Assembly (NCBI GenBank): GCA_028994555.1 | Contig: JARDVN010000001.1 | Location: 4,216,001-4,280,000, forward strand | Direction of reading: 5' to 3' | Source: Citrobacter amalonaticus | GTDB lineage: Bacteria; Pseudomonadota; Gammaproteobacteria; Enterobacterales; Enterobacteriaceae | DNA: 64,000 bases | In this document: positions 29,294 to 40,078 of the stretch, piece by piece | Layout of the letters: every line of letters starts with the position of its first letter | How positions within the stretch are numbered: position 1 is the stretch's first letter | Program-made: the position numbers and the translations under genes | Notes under the pieces: generated by a model | What the model was told of the DNA's origin: nothing | The model's input: the letters and a program-made list of their open reading frames with translations, nothing else | Databases searched by the model: none

Positions 29294-30692
29294 AGAACCC
29301 GCCGGTATCGGTAATTGCGGTGATCATCACGCTCGAGCCGACCGCCGGGTCGCGCCCGAGTTTCACCATCGTCATCGGGATAATCACCCCCATCAGCGCC
29401 GCCATAAGCAGGTTCAGCATCATTGCCAGGGTCATCACTCCACCGAGCGCCATGTCGTCGTACAGCCACCAGGTGATCCCGCCCATAATTCCGCCCCAGA
29501 CGAGGCCATTGACCAGCGCCACCCCCATCTCACGCAGAATAAGAAAGGTCAGGTTACCCGGCTGGATATTCTGTAATGCCAGTGCCCGGACAATCATGGT
29601 GATGGTCTGATTACCAGTATTCCCGCCGATCCCGGCGACAATCGGCATCAGCGACGCCAGTGCCACCAGTTGTGAAATGGTGTGCTCAAAGCCATCAATG
29701 ACGCGGGATGCAATGAACGCGGTGCAGAGGTTAACCGCCAGCCACGCCCAGCGGGTTTTTACCGCTTTAGGAACCGGCGCAAAAACGTCCTCTTCGGCAC
29801 TCAATCCCCCCATTCGACGCAGGTCGGTGTCCGTCTCTTCGTAGACCACGTCGACGATCTCGTCGATCGTTAAGCGCCCCATCAGTTTCCCGGAAGGATC
29901 GACCACGGCTGCACTGACCAGGTTGTCACGTTCGAAGGTACGTGCTGCGTTTTCCGCTTTGTCTTCCGGAGCGAAGGTCAGCGGATCGTCATCCATCACC
30001 TCGCTGACTTTGCTGTGCACATCGTTAAGCAGAATACAGGTCAGGGTTAGCTCACCGACCAGCGTTTTGTCGCGACGGGTGACAAACAGTTTATCGGTGT
30101 TTTCCGGCATCTTACCCAGCCGACGCAGATAGCGCTGCACCACTTGCAGCGTCACATCCGGGCGCACAGTGATGACCTCAAATTCCATGATCGCGCCGAC
30201 GCGATTCTTTTCGTAGTGCATAACCTGGCGCACACGTGCCCGTTCTTCGGGTGGCAGCGTCGCCAGCAACCTGCCCGTGAGATTACGCGGCAAGTGCTGA
30301 ACCAGGTAAATCTGTTCGTCGATGTCGAGATATTGCAGCGCCTCAAGCAGTTCCCGGTCGGTCATTTCGTCGATCAGGTCATCCCAGACGTTTTCAGACG
30401 CCTCAAGCAGGACATATCCACGCTTATCACTCTGGATCAGCCTCCAGAGAGCATGACGCTCTTCTGAGGGCAATGCTTCGAGGGTATCTGCGAGATCGGG
30501 AGGCGGGAGATGCTCGACCAGCGCGCCTACCTCAGCAATATCGTCGGCGAGTGTACCGACATCATATTGCTCAGCCAGGGTGAGCTTGCCCAACAGGGTG
30601 GAAACAACGGCTTTATCGGTGGTAAGCAGCCAGATCAGGCGTGCTCGCTCTTCATCACGCAGCCTTGCGCTATTTTTGTGTGTAGCGGCCAT
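29256..30692 (-). CDS. mgtE: MgtE-family magnesium transporter
   Basis: Magnesium channel/transporter gated by cytosolic Mg. MgtE N domain at residues 30-130, paired CBS domains about 140-265, then five membrane helices with the pore signature GGNTGNQT and the C-terminal DTGGFFIFLGLATLFL. It has 478 residues, intact. E. coli K-12 does not encode MgtE. Here it sits with a SulP gene between mqo and yojI, suggesting an insertion in this lineage. No M-box riboswitch was recognised upstream. Confidence 0.9.
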   Translation of the reverse strand: MAATHKNSARLRDEERARLIWLLTTDKAVVSTLLGKLTLAEQYDVGTLADDIAEVGALVEHLPPPDLADTLEALPSEERHALWRLIQSDKRGYVLLEASENVWDDLIDEMTDRELLEALQYLDIDEQIYLVQHLPRNLTGRLLATLPPEERARVRQVMHYEKNRVGAIMEFEVITVRPDVTLQVVQRYLRRLGKMPENTDKLFVTRRDKTLVGELTLTCILLNDVHSKVSEVMDDDPLTFAPEDKAENAARTFERDNLVSAAVVDPSGKLMGRLTIDEIVDVVYEETDTDLRRMGGLSAEEDVFAPVPKAVKTRWAWLAVNLCTAFIASRVIDGFEHTISQLVALASLMPIVAGIGGNTGNQTITMIVRALALQNIQPGNLTFLILREMGVALVNGLVWGGIMGGITWWLYDDMALGGVMTLAMMLNLLMAALMGVIIPMTMVKLGRDPAVGSSVMITAITDTGGFFIFLGLATLFLM

Positions 30693-30774
30693 TAATCATA
30701 AATCCATGATATGAGATACCATTAAGCATGGCGCGAGGTTATGTAAATAACAATAAACGGGGGTGTTAGATGGA

Positions 30775-30822
30775 TAAAAAAGAAACGTTGCCCCGAAACG
30801 CCTTGCGCCGTCGGGACAACGG
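30775..30822 (-). terminator. Likely terminator of yojI
   Basis: On the reverse strand GTTGTCCCGA...TCGGGGCAAC forms an imperfect hairpin followed by a T-rich tract (TTTCTTTTTT), starting just after the yojI stop. Confidence 0.55.
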
Positions 30823-30832
30823 TTTAGCGGGA

Positions 30833-32476
30833 TCAGGCCGTGCGCGCGACCGCATCGCGTGATGCGGCATCACGCTCATCACCCACCAGTTCACTCAGTT
30901 GTCCGTTACGCATTTCCAGCAGACGGTCGGCATGAATAAAATAGTGGTCGTCGTGGCTGATGGCGAAAATGGTTTTCCCCATCTCCTGCATCAGCGGCAA
31001 CAAGACCTGGTAAAATTCCCGGCGGAAGTGCGGATCCTGATCGGCCGCCCACTCATCAAGCAGAATAATGTCGCGATCTTCCGCCAGCGCCAGCAGCAGC
31101 GCCACGCGCTTTTTCTGCCCTTTTGACAGCTTCAGATTCAGGATCCGGCCATCGCTCAGCTCCAGCTTGTGCGTCATTTTCAAATGCCCCAGCCACTTCT
31201 CAACCAGTACCGGATCGGCCGATTTGCCTTCCGGTCCCAGTAGCCGGTCAAAGAGCCAGACGTCAGTAAATACCGCTGAAAAGAGCTTGCGATAATCTTC
31301 TGGTTTTTCGGCGCTGACAGGCTTGCCGTCCAGCAGGATTTCCCCGGACTGCGGCTGATACAGGCCCGTCAATAGCATCGCCAGCGTCGATTTACCGCTG
31401 CCGTTGCCGCCGATTAAAAACAGCAACTCACCACGGTTAATTGTCAGATTCACCGGCCCGACGGAGAATGCGTTGTCCTGATAGTGGAACATGACGTTAC
31501 GCAGTTCGAGGGTTTTCCAGTCCGGGAACGCCTGCGGGCGCGGAAATTGTGCCTTAAACGGCGCCAGCGCGAAGGTGTTCAGCTTGTTGAAAGCCACCTG
31601 CGCCGTAAGCAGCGTCGGGAGTGCACCCACCGCTGACAGCAGCGGCGTGCGCAGGAACAGCAGCGTTAACGAGTAGGTGGCCGCAATGTTGGTATCCGCC
31701 CAGCCGAGGCTGTTCGCCATCCAGAACACCAGGCCAATCGCACCAAGCATCATGATGTTCGACCAGTTCACGGCGCTAAGGTGGAAGGTGTCGGCGCGAA
31801 TAATGTGATGACGATACGCTTTGGCATCCGGAATATAGAGGTTGTTGAAGATATGCTCCGCCCGCTCGCGGTTGAGCGTCAGCTCTTTGCGCCCTTCCAG
31901 CACCGTCTGATAATCGTTATACAGCTTATCTTCGGTTTCGCGCAGGGTTGCCATATGGCGGTAAACCCGCGACACCAGCATAAACCCGCCCCAGATGGTA
32001 ATAACCATCCAGATAGCGGTCACCAGCAGCATTTTGGTCGACAGCATCGCCAGATACGCCGCCGAGCCGACGGTCAGAATAATCCCCTGCACCAGTTCAG
32101 GCAGACGAACAAAAGCAATGGTGATGTTGCGCACGTCGCTGGTCAACCCGGCCAGCAAAGAGGCGCTGCCCAGTTGTTCAATACGTTCCACGTGCGTATC
32201 GAGAATACGCTTGATGAATTCGCTACGCAGGCGGAAGACAAAGTGGTGACCCAGCGTGGTGAGCGCCAGTTGTGAACCCAGCGTCACCGCCATCAGCAGT
32301 AACAGGAGTCCCAGAAATTCCGGTAAAACCAGCAGAGAGGGATCAGCATTTTCAATAAGCCGCTGATTGATAAAGGCGATAAGGCCAATCCCCAGCGCCG
32401 CGCTGACGAGGCTGAGCACCATCACGCTAATAAATGGCCAGCGATACTGCCGCCAGACAAGAAGAAGTAGTTCCAT
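30833..32476 (-). CDS. yojI: ABC-type peptide exporter YojI (microcin J25 efflux)
   Basis: Fused permease/ATPase half-transporter; in E. coli it exports microcin J25 with TolC. Six N-terminal membrane segments, then an ABC domain with Walker [10 protein letters not shown], signature LSKGQKKR and Walker [15 protein letters not shown]. It has 547 residues, intact. It lies downstream of alkB. Confidence 0.95.
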   Translation of the reverse strand: MELLLLVWRQYRWPFISVMVLSLVSAALGIGLIAFINQRLIENADPSLLVLPEFLGLLLLLMAVTLGSQLALTTLGHHFVFRLRSEFIKRILDTHVERIEQLGSASLLAGLTSDVRNITIAFVRLPELVQGIILTVGSAAYLAMLSTKMLLVTAIWMVITIWGGFMLVSRVYRHMATLRETEDKLYNDYQTVLEGRKELTLNRERAEHIFNNLYIPDAKAYRHHIIRADTFHLSAVNWSNIMMLGAIGLVFWMANSLGWADTNIAATYSLTLLFLRTPLLSAVGALPTLLTAQVAFNKLNTFALAPFKAQFPRPQAFPDWKTLELRNVMFHYQDNAFSVGPVNLTINRGELLFLIGGNGSGKSTLAMLLTGLYQPQSGEILLDGKPVSAEKPEDYRKLFSAVFTDVWLFDRLLGPEGKSADPVLVEKWLGHLKMTHKLELSDGRILNLKLSKGQKKRVALLLALAEDRDIILLDEWAADQDPHFRREFYQVLLPLMQEMGKTIFAISHDDHYFIHADRLLEMRNGQLSELVGDERDAASRDAVARTA

Positions 32477-32551
32477 TCATACAACCCGGACAAGGAATAA
32501 CAGCCCGCAGTTTAAACATCTCAACGCGTTCAGCAATAATAATTCTTATTT

Positions 32552-33203
32552 TTATTCTTTTTTTACCCGCCTGACGAAAAGTCAGATTGTAACGACAGTC
32601 CGCGGTCAGAGGATGGAACCCGGCTTTCAGCGGCTGAATACCGTGATAGTACAGGCGCGATTCACCGCCCCAGACCACCACATCACCGTGCTCAAGCAGG
32701 ATCCGCGTGAGGGGATCGCTACGTTTCAGGCCGCCAAACTGGAAGACGGCCGGTAAACCCAACGAAACAGAGACGATGGGCGCACGCAGATCCGGCTCGT
32801 CTTTGTCCTGATGTAACGAAAGCTTTGCGCCAGGCGCATAGCGGTTGATCAGGCACGCATCCGGCTGGAAATCAGCGTAGCCCGCCTCGGTCGCCGCCTG
32901 CTGGCACAAGGTGAGAAAAGACGCCGGAAAAGGCGGCCAGGCATTTCCAGTGAGTGGATCGATCGGCGAATAGAGGTAGCCGTCGCGGTCCGTCGTCCAG
33001 CCCAGTCGGCCACAGTTGGTCATCGCCACCGACATCGTGTAACCGCCGGGAGTGATCATCTGGCGAAACGGCGAGCGGTGGGCGACCGTCTCAATCTCTT
33101 GTACCAGTTGCGGCGCCGCGCTGAAGGCAAAGCGGCGTAGAATCACCGCACCGGGCGCCAGCGGTTCCTGCCAGGGCTGCGATTCGGCAAACAAATCAAG
33201 CAT
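32552..33203 (-). CDS. alkB: Alpha-ketoglutarate-dependent DNA dealkylase AlkB, stop lost by a +1 error
   Basis: Fe(II)/2-oxoglutarate dioxygenase that removes 1-methyladenine and 3-methylcytosine damage. The HxD iron motif is in LSLHQDKDEPDL; the double-stranded beta-helix follows, with RYNLTF near the end. The start MLDLFAES at 33203 overlaps the ada TAA (TAATG). Seven T at 32558-32564 shift the last codons; with six the protein ends FRQAGKKE at TAA 32552-32554, giving 216 residues, exactly the E. coli length. Confidence 0.92.
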
Positions 33204-34268
33204 TATGCCCCCCTCATCAGGCGATTCACGGCGCAGGATCTGTGCCTTGCGCGACACGCCCCAGCGATAACCGGAGAGCGAACCGTCACCCCGCACAACA
33301 CGGTGGCAGGGGATCACAATAGCCAGTTTATTCGCGCCACAGGCGCTGGCAACGGCACGAACCGCATTCGGCTTGCCGATCGCCTTTGCCAGTTGCTGAT
33401 AGCTGACGGTCTCACCATAAGGAATCGTCCGCAACGCCTGCCAGACCTGCTGTTGAAACGCGGTACCCTGAATATCCAGCGGCAATGACAGTGCGACGTC
33501 ACGCCCGTCAATACTGGCAATCACACGGTGAAGACGCTGCTGAAAGCCGGCATCAGCCGGCTCATTATGCGCGGCGGGAAAGAGCGTATGCAGTTCGGCC
33601 GTCAGCGTCGCATCATCATCGCCCAATAAAATGGCGCAAATCCCGCGTTCGCTTTCCGCCACCAGACAGCGCCCGAGTGAACAATCAGCCAGCGCATAAC
33701 GCACGACCAGATTGTCGCCGCCGCGACGGAACTGCTTCGCGGTCATCCCTAACGTCGCGTCGGCGTTACGATAGTAGCTGCTGCTGTCAGGAAAACCGGC
33801 GTTGAGAATCGCCTGGGTCACACTTTCGCCGTGACTGAGAGCATCACGCAGGCGTCGGGCACGATACGATTGTTGCCATGCTTTTGGCGTCATCCCGGTC
33901 GTGGCTTTGAACACCCGATGGAGATGATATGGACTCATCGCCACCTGCTCGGCCAGCGCATCGAGCGTGATCGGGCTTTCCTGCTCCAGAAGCTGACAGG
34001 CCAGGGTGATTTTATCCAGTCGATGCTGCCGGGCGTTGGCTTTATCCGGCTGACAGCGTTTGCACGGGCGAAAACCGGCCGTTAACGCGTCCTGCGCGTC
34101 GGGAAAGAAGCGAACATTTTTGCGCAGCGCATGTTTTGCCGTGCAGGAAGGCCGGCAAAAGATCCCGGTCGTCTGCACCGCAAAGACAAATTCACCATCT
34201 GCACTGGCATCGCGTGCTAAGACCAACTGCCAGCGTTCATCATCATTAAGGCAAAGAAAGTGTGTCAT
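33203..34268 (-). CDS. ada: Ada methyltransferase/regulator, stop lost by a +1 frameshift
   Basis: Bifunctional DNA repair protein and transcription activator of the adaptive response to alkylation. The zinc-bound N-terminal cysteines (FCRPSC, CKRC; Cys38 takes methylphosphotriester methyl groups) precede an AraC-type HTH and the O6-methylguanine domain with active site IPCHRV. Six C at 33208-33213 remove the stop and fuse the frame to alkB. With five, Ada ends SPDEGA and has 354 residues, as in E. coli. Start ATG 34268 follows AAGGAG. Confidence 0.92.
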
Positions 34269-34351
34269 TCTGGGCTCCTTCATTAAGCATAGTGCCTGCT
34301 TAGCGGTAGTGTGTCCGAAACCCGTCAACCGAAAACCCGCAATCTTGCTTT

Positions 34352-35408
34352 TTAATTTTGCTCACGTATGAGGAAGCTTTCAAACTGCGGAGACATCCAG
34401 GTTTTGAACCCCTCGCCCTCTTTAATAATCATGTATACCGCCAGCCCTTCCTGGCGCACAACCTCTTTGGCTTTCTCCGTACCGAGCACCATCAGCCCGG
34501 TGTCCCAGCCATCCGCCTCCAGCGCCGTTGGCGCAATCACCGTCACCGACACCAGATTGTGCTCAATGGGGCGACCCGTTTGCGGATTGATAACGTGAGT
34601 GAGGCGCTTGCCGTTCAGCTCATAATAATTGCGATAGCTGCCGGAGGTGCTGATACCGTGCCCGTTAATATCCAGCACTGCCTGAACCGCGTTTTCACGG
34701 TCAGTAGGCTTCTGGATAGCCACCCGCCACGGATGTCCTTCAGCGTTCATTCCGCGACTGTTCAACGCGCCTCCAACAGAGACCAGATAGCGGGCGATAC
34801 CTTCGCGCTCCATCAACTGTGCCAGATGATCGGCGGCATAGCCTTCACCAACGGTGGAGAGATCAACAAACAAATCCGGCAGATCTTTTTGCAGATACTG
34901 CTGTTTCGCCTGGTTGATCACCGTCAGGTGTTGCAACCCGCTGTTGGCTTTTGCCGCATCAATTTGCGCTTGCGTCGGGATCTGGACCGGCTGCTTGTCG
35001 GGGCCAAACCCCCCACAAATTCACTAACGGCCCGACGGTGATATCCATCGCGCCCTGTGTTTTTTGCCCAATACGCAGCGCTGAAGTGACAATATCCGCC
35101 ATCGCCTCGCTGACAGGCCAGGGAGAAAGACTTTTCGACTGGTTAAAGCGCATCAGCGCCGAATCATTTTTATAGGTTGAGAGCAGTTGGTCGTCGGCAT
35201 CCAGTTGCGTCTGAATTTTTGTTTGTAGCGTCTCAGCCCGTTTGGCATCGACTCCGACCACGCTCACGCGCCAGAAGGTGCCCATCGTTTTCCCTTCCAG
35301 CACAACCGGAGCCGTGGCAGGCGTTTGCGCAGCCTCCGGCGCACTATCGCACCCGGTTAAAAAGAGCGCCGCCGCCAGTAAGGCCACACGAGCAATGTTC
35401 ATTTCCAT
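34352..35408 (-). CDS. apbE: FAD:protein FMN transferase ApbE, frameshifted
   Basis: Periplasmic lipoprotein that attaches FMN covalently to Thr in flavoproteins such as the Nqr/Rnf subunits. The lipobox is LFLTGC near residue 20. The ApbE fold includes VDLSTVGEGYAADHLA and GHGISTSGSYRNYY. The frame breaks at six C (35009-35014) after GPLVNLWG; with five it continues FGPDKQPVQIPTQAQIDAA and the protein has 351 residues as in E. coli. Confidence 0.92.
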
Positions 35409-35481
35409 ACGTGATTATCCTCCTGCGAAAGAGGCGCAAGAGTACACCAAAAACCGGTGGTTGTGCGCCGTAAAACCGCAC

Positions 35482-35504
35482 AAAAAAAGGCCCCGAAGGG
35501 CCTT
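35482..35504 (-). terminator. Rho-independent terminator of ompC
   Basis: On the reverse strand AAGGCCC-TTCG-GGGCCTT followed by seven T, 20 bases after the ompC stop. Confidence 0.9.
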
Positions 35505-35523
35505 CTATCGACATTAAGCAAAC

Positions 35524-36654
35524 TTAGAACTGGTAAACCAGGCCCAGTGCAACGACGTCGTCGGTGCTGATACCGGCATCACGAGTGAAGTTGTTGTCAT
35601 CCAGCAGGTTGATTTTGTAATCAACGTAGGTGGACATGTTTTTGTTAAAGTAATAGGTTGCGCCTACATCAACATATTTCAGCAGATCTTCATCGTCGTA
35701 GTTACGACCGTTGAGAGTTCCCAGGTTTTTACCTTTGGACTGCAGGTAAGCAATGGACGGACGCAGACCGAAGTCGAACTGGTACTGAGCAACCACTTCG
35801 AAGTTCTGCGCTTTGTTTGCCCAACCTTCGCCGCCTACACGCGTCGCGTTATAGGTCTGGGTGTACTGTGCTGCCAGATAAAGGTTGTTAGCGTCGTATT
35901 TCAGGCCACCGGTGTAGGTTTCAGCACGATCGCCGTTACCAAGGTAGATCGCTCTGTTCTGCTCATCCGTACGTTTGGAGCTGCTCACTGCCGCACCCAG
36001 ACCGAAGCCTTCGCCGATGTCATAGGTCAAGGAACCGCCAACACCGTCACCGTTCTGACGCAGCGCTTCACGACCGTTGTTAGTTACGCCGGTGTAAGCG
36101 ATGCCATCATCACCTTCACCAGATGGGCTACCGTTTTTACCCTGATACTGCAGGGCAAAGTTCAGGCCATCAACCAGACCGAAGAAATCAGTGTTACGGT
36201 AAGTCGCGAAGCCATTACCACGCTGCTGCATGAAGTTGTCAGAACCGTAGGTATCCCCACCGAATTCTGGCAGGACGTCGGTCCATGAAGTTACGTCATA
36301 CACAACGCCGTAGTTACGACCGTAGTCGAAAGAACCCGCATCGCCGAATTTCAGACCTGCGAATGCAACACGAGTCCAGGAGTTGTTTTCGGATTCAGGC
36401 GCGTTACCCTGGATCTGATACTCCCACTGGCCGTAACCGGTGATCTGATCGTTAACCTGGGTTTCGCCTTTGAAGCCGATACGCATATAGGTCTGATCGC
36501 CATCAGCGCTTTTATCATCGGAGAAATAATGCAGACCGTCGACTTTACCGAACAGGTCTAATTTGTTGCCGTCTTTGTTGTAAATTTCAGCCGCATTTGC
36601 TGCGCCTGCTACCAGCAGTGCTGGTACCAGGAGGGACAGTACTTTAACTTTCAT
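35524..36654 (-). CDS. ompC: Outer membrane porin OmpC
   Basis: Trimeric general porin, 16-stranded beta barrel. The signal peptide is [21 protein letters not shown]; mature [17 protein letters not shown]3 constriction loop with [15 protein letters not shown]-terminal Phe (ALGLVYQF) recognised by the BAM machinery. It has 376 residues. It is divergent from micF, under OmpR control. Confidence 0.95.
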   Translation of the reverse strand: MKVKVLSLLVPALLVAGAANAAEIYNKDGNKLDLFGKVDGLHYFSDDKSADGDQTYMRIGFKGETQVNDQITGYGQWEYQIQGNAPESENNSWTRVAFAGLKFGDAGSFDYGRNYGVVYDVTSWTDVLPEFGGDTYGSDNFMQQRGNGFATYRNTDFFGLVDGLNFALQYQGKNGSPSGEGDDGIAYTGVTNNGREALRQNGDGVGGSLTYDIGEGFGLGAAVSSSKRTDEQNRAIYLGNGDRAETYTGGLKYDANNLYLAAQYTQTYNATRVGGEGWANKAQNFEVVAQYQFDFGLRPSIAYLQSKGKNLGTLNGRNYDDEDLLKYVDVGATYYFNKNMSTYVDYKINLLDDNNFTRDAGISTDDVVALGLVYQF

Positions 36655-36773
36655 GTTATTAACCCTCTGTTATATGCCTTTATTTGCTTTTTTATGCCAC
36701 TGCATACTGATTAACCCTCATTAACCAGTCGGCAAGTTCATTCTCCTCAAAATTGCAGAATAATCCAACACGA

Positions 36774-36833
36774 ATATGATACTAAAACTTTTAAGATGTT
36801 TCATTTATCCATATAGATGTTTCTAAATGTAAA
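36774..36833 (-). promoter_or_regulatory. OmpR-binding region (three tandem sites) of ompC
   Basis: On the reverse strand TTTACATTTAGAAACATCTA (36833-36814), ATGGATAAATGAAACATC (36812-36795) and TTAAAAGTTTTAGTATCATA (36793-36774) match the C1-C2-C3 OmpR sites of E. coli ompC almost base for base. They lie upstream of the leftward ompC promoter; micF diverges. Confidence 0.85.
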
Positions 36834-36987
36834 TTCAAGGGAACTTTTTTTTGCCTCAGAAAGTTAAAAAATAAGCACGATCACACAAGCAATATAAAAA
36901 ACCATTTAAAAACAATAAAATATAGAAATAAAATTCATAGCACTGAATGACAAAACAAAATCGTCATGCATCACTAAAATAGCTTTC

Positions 36988-37080
36988 GCTATCATCATTA
37001 ACTTTATTTATTACCGTCATTCATTTCTGAATGTCTGTTTACCCCTATTTCAACCGGATGCGATGCGTTCGGTTTTTTTT
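36988..37080 (+). ncRNA. micF: MicF antisense regulatory RNA
   Basis: The 93 bases from GCTATCATCATTAACTTTAT to the terminal T run match E. coli MicF, including the ompF-pairing 5' end. The terminator stem is AACCGGATGCG...GCGTTCGGTT with nine T, changed slightly in the loop. It represses ompF translation with Hfq. It is divergent from ompC, as in E. coli. Confidence 0.93.
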
Positions 37081-37393
37081 TACCCTTCTTTACACTTTCT
37101 TTCTCATTATGTGCTACCGCACTAAAATAATAACAACTATTAACTATTTACCTTCATTCAGTCACTGACTGATATCAGAAACCGGTTTCTTGTTATTTTG
37201 TGCTATTCGTTACCCTGCTTCGGGCAATATTTGTACGTAGCAGGGAGTTCTGTACACATTTAAGTCATTTAACTGTTGAATTCTTTTTGGCGAAAAATGC
37301 AGAACATCAATGAGGAGAGAATGTGGAAATTCACACCGTACCCTTTATACTGCCCTTTCACCTTCTGCGTTGTTTTACAGGTCATAACCACGA
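37081..37393. other. rcsD upstream region
   Basis: Non-coding AT-rich region of 313 bases between the micF terminator and the rcsD ATG. It should hold the rcsD promoter; no operator is recognised with confidence. Confidence 0.4.
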
Positions 37394-40063
37394 ATGAGTC
37401 AGTCTGATACAACGGCTACGTCCCGATTTTCCCTCCTGCCGGGAAGCATTACCCGTTTCTTTTTATTGCTGATCATTATGTTGCTGGTGACGATGGGCGT
37501 GATGGTGCAAAGCGCGGTTAACGCATGGTTGAAAGATAAGAGCTATCAAATCGTCGATATCACCCATGCCATTCATAAGCGTATCGATACCTGGCGTTAC
37601 GCGACCTGGCAAATCTATGACAATATCGCCGCGACCACGAATCCGTCGAACAGCGAAGGCTTGCAGGAAACGCGCCTGAAGCAGGACGTCTACTATCTTG
37701 AAAAACCGCGGCGTAAAACCGAAGCGCTGATCTTTGGATCGCATGACAGTTCAACGCTGGAAATGACGCAGCGTATCTCAACTTACCTCGACACCCTGTG
37801 GGGCGCCGAAACCGTGCCGTGGTCCATGTATTATCTCAACGGGCAGGACAACAGTCTGACCCTTATCTCGACGTTGCCGTTAAAAGATCTCTCTTCAGGA
37901 TTTAAAGAGTCGACCATCGGCAGCATTGTCGATTCCCGTCGGGCAGAGATGCTTCAGCAGGCTAATGCGCTGGACGAACGGGAAAGCTTTTCATCTTTGC
38001 GCCGTCTGGCATGGCAAAATGGTCACTACTTTACCCTGCGAACCACTTTTAACCAGCCGGGACATCTGGCGACCGTTGTCGCGTTTGATCTGCCCATCAA
38101 TGACTTAATTCCTCCCGGCATGCCGCTGGACAGCTTCCGCCTAGAGCCTGACACGACACCAGCCAGCACACGCAATGCAGATAAAGAATCACCCGACAGC
38201 GTAAGCATCAGCTTTAACAGTTCAAAAATTGAAATCGCCTCGGCGCTGAACTCGACGGGAATGCGACTGGTCTGGCAGGTTCCGTTTGGTACTCTGCTGC
38301 TTGATACGCTGCAAAACATCCTGTTACCGCTGCTGCTCAATATCGGCCTGCTGGCCCTTGCGCTGTTTGGCTATACCACCTTCCGTAACCAGCCGGGACG
38401 CACAACGGAAGTCGCGCCGAATACTGCAGCCAATAATGAGCTACGTATTCTGCGTGCGATTAACGAAGAGATTGTCTCCCTATTGCCGCTGGGTCTGCTG
38501 GTGCATGACCAGGAAGCGAACCGCACGGTGATGAGCAACAAAATTGCCGACCATCTGCTGCCGCATCTGAATCTGCAAAATATCACCAGCATGGCGGAAC
38601 AGCATCAGGGCGTGATCCAGGCGACGGTCAATAACGAGCTGTATGAGATACGGCTGTTCCGCAGCCAGGTCGCCCCACGCACCCAGATCTTTATTATCCG
38701 CGATCAGGATCGCGAAGTGCTGGTGAACAAAAAGCTCAAACAGGCGCAACGGTTATATGAAAAAAATCAGCAGGGCCGCGTCGCCTTTATGCAAAACATC
38801 AGCGAGACGTTGAAAGAGCCGGTCAAAACGTTGGTAGCGGAAATTGCCCAGTTGCAAACGCATGATGCCCGGCAACTGGCGAACCATGCCGACGAACTGG
38901 TCCGCATGATTGATGAGATTCAACTGGCGAACATGCTGGAAAACGACGCCTGGAAGAGTGAGCCTACCCTCTTCTCGGTTCAGGCGTTAATTGACGACGT
39001 CGTCCCGCAAGTGCTGCCCGCGATGAAGCGTAAAGGGTTGCAACTGCTCATCAATAATCATCTGACGGTAAATGACGAGCGGCATGGCGATCGCGATGCG
39101 CTGCGACGGATCTTACTGCTGTTGATGCAATACGCGGTAACAACTACCCAGATTGGCAAAATCACGCTCGAGGTGGATCAGGATGAGTCGGTGGCCGAGC
39201 GCCTGACGTTCCGCATTCTGGATACCGGCGAAGGCGTGACGTTAAGCGAAATCGACAACCTGCATTTCCCGTTCATCAGTGAGACGCAGAAAGACCGTTA
39301 CGGCAAAGCCAATCCGCTGGCCTTCAGGTTATGCGATCAGCTGGCGCGTAAACTTGGCGGACATTTGAGCATAAAAGCGCGAGATGGGCTGGGTACACGC
39401 TATACAGTCCATGTTAAAATGACGCCGCTCGACCAGCATAAAGAAGACGAAGAGCGTCTGCTGGATGATGTCAGCGTGATGATCGACGTGACCTCAAACG
39501 AGGTGCGCAATATCGTGCTTCGCCAGCTGGAAAACTGGGGAGCGACCTGCATCACCCCGGATGAGAGACTCATAAGTCAAGAATATGATCTCTTTTTAAC
39601 TGATAATCCGTCTAATCTTACTGCCTCCGGCTTGCTTTTAAGCGATGATGAGTCAGGCGTGCGGAAAATTGGCCCCGGCCAGCTTCGCGTCAACTTTAAT
39701 ATGAGCAACGCTATGCAGGAAGCTGTACTACAACTAATTGAAGAGCAACTGGCGCAAGAAGCGGTCCCGGAATCCCCTCTGGGAGGTGATGAAAACGCCG
39801 AACTTCATGCCAGCGGTTACTACGCACTATTTGTAGACACAGTACCGGATGATGTTAAGAGGTTGTATACTGAGGCTGCAATCAGCGATTTTGCTGCGCT
39901 AGCCCAAACGGCTCACCGCCTGAAAGGCGTGTTTGCCATGCTAAATCTGGTACCCGGCAAGCAGTTATGTGAAACGCTGGAACATCTGATTCGTGAGAAA
40001 GATGCTCCAGGAATAGAAAAATATATCAGCGACATTGACGCCTACGTCAAGAGCTTGCTGTAG
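37394..40063 (+). CDS. rcsD: Phosphotransfer intermediate RcsD
   Basis: Inner-membrane histidine phosphotransfer protein that relays phosphate from RcsC to RcsB in envelope-stress signalling. Two membrane helices (about 20-45 and 305-330) flank a periplasmic domain. A degenerate kinase-like region lacking the catalytic His follows, then a C-terminal HPt domain with the phospho-His in AQTAHRLKGVFAML. It has 889 residues. It lies 15 bases before rcsB. Confidence 0.95.
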   Translation: MSQSDTTATSRFSLLPGSITRFFLLLIIMLLVTMGVMVQSAVNAWLKDKSYQIVDITHAIHKRIDTWRYATWQIYDNIAATTNPSNSEGLQETRLKQDVYYLEKPRRKTEALIFGSHDSSTLEMTQRISTYLDTLWGAETVPWSMYYLNGQDNSLTLISTLPLKDLSSGFKESTIGSIVDSRRAEMLQQANALDERESFSSLRRLAWQNGHYFTLRTTFNQPGHLATVVAFDLPINDLIPPGMPLDSFRLEPDTTPASTRNADKESPDSVSISFNSSKIEIASALNSTGMRLVWQVPFGTLLLDTLQNILLPLLLNIGLLALALFGYTTFRNQPGRTTEVAPNTAANNELRILRAINEEIVSLLPLGLLVHDQEANRTVMSNKIADHLLPHLNLQNITSMAEQHQGVIQATVNNELYEIRLFRSQVAPRTQIFIIRDQDREVLVNKKLKQAQRLYEKNQQGRVAFMQNISETLKEPVKTLVAEIAQLQTHDARQLANHADELVRMIDEIQLANMLENDAWKSEPTLFSVQALIDDVVPQVLPAMKRKGLQLLINNHLTVNDERHGDRDALRRILLLLMQYAVTTTQIGKITLEVDQDESVAERLTFRILDTGEGVTLSEIDNLHFPFISETQKDRYGKANPLAFRLCDQLARKLGGHLSIKARDGLGTRYTVHVKMTPLDQHKEDEERLLDDVSVMIDVTSNEVRNIVLRQLENWGATCITPDERLISQEYDLFLTDNPSNLTASGLLLSDDESGVRKIGPGQLRVNFNMSNAMQEAVLQLIEEQLAQEAVPESPLGGDENAELHASGYYALFVDTVPDDVKRLYTEAAISDFAALAQTAHRLKGVFAMLNLVPGKQLCETLEHLIREKDAPGIEKYISDIDAYVKSLL

Positions 40064-40078
40064 CAAGGTAGCCTTTAC

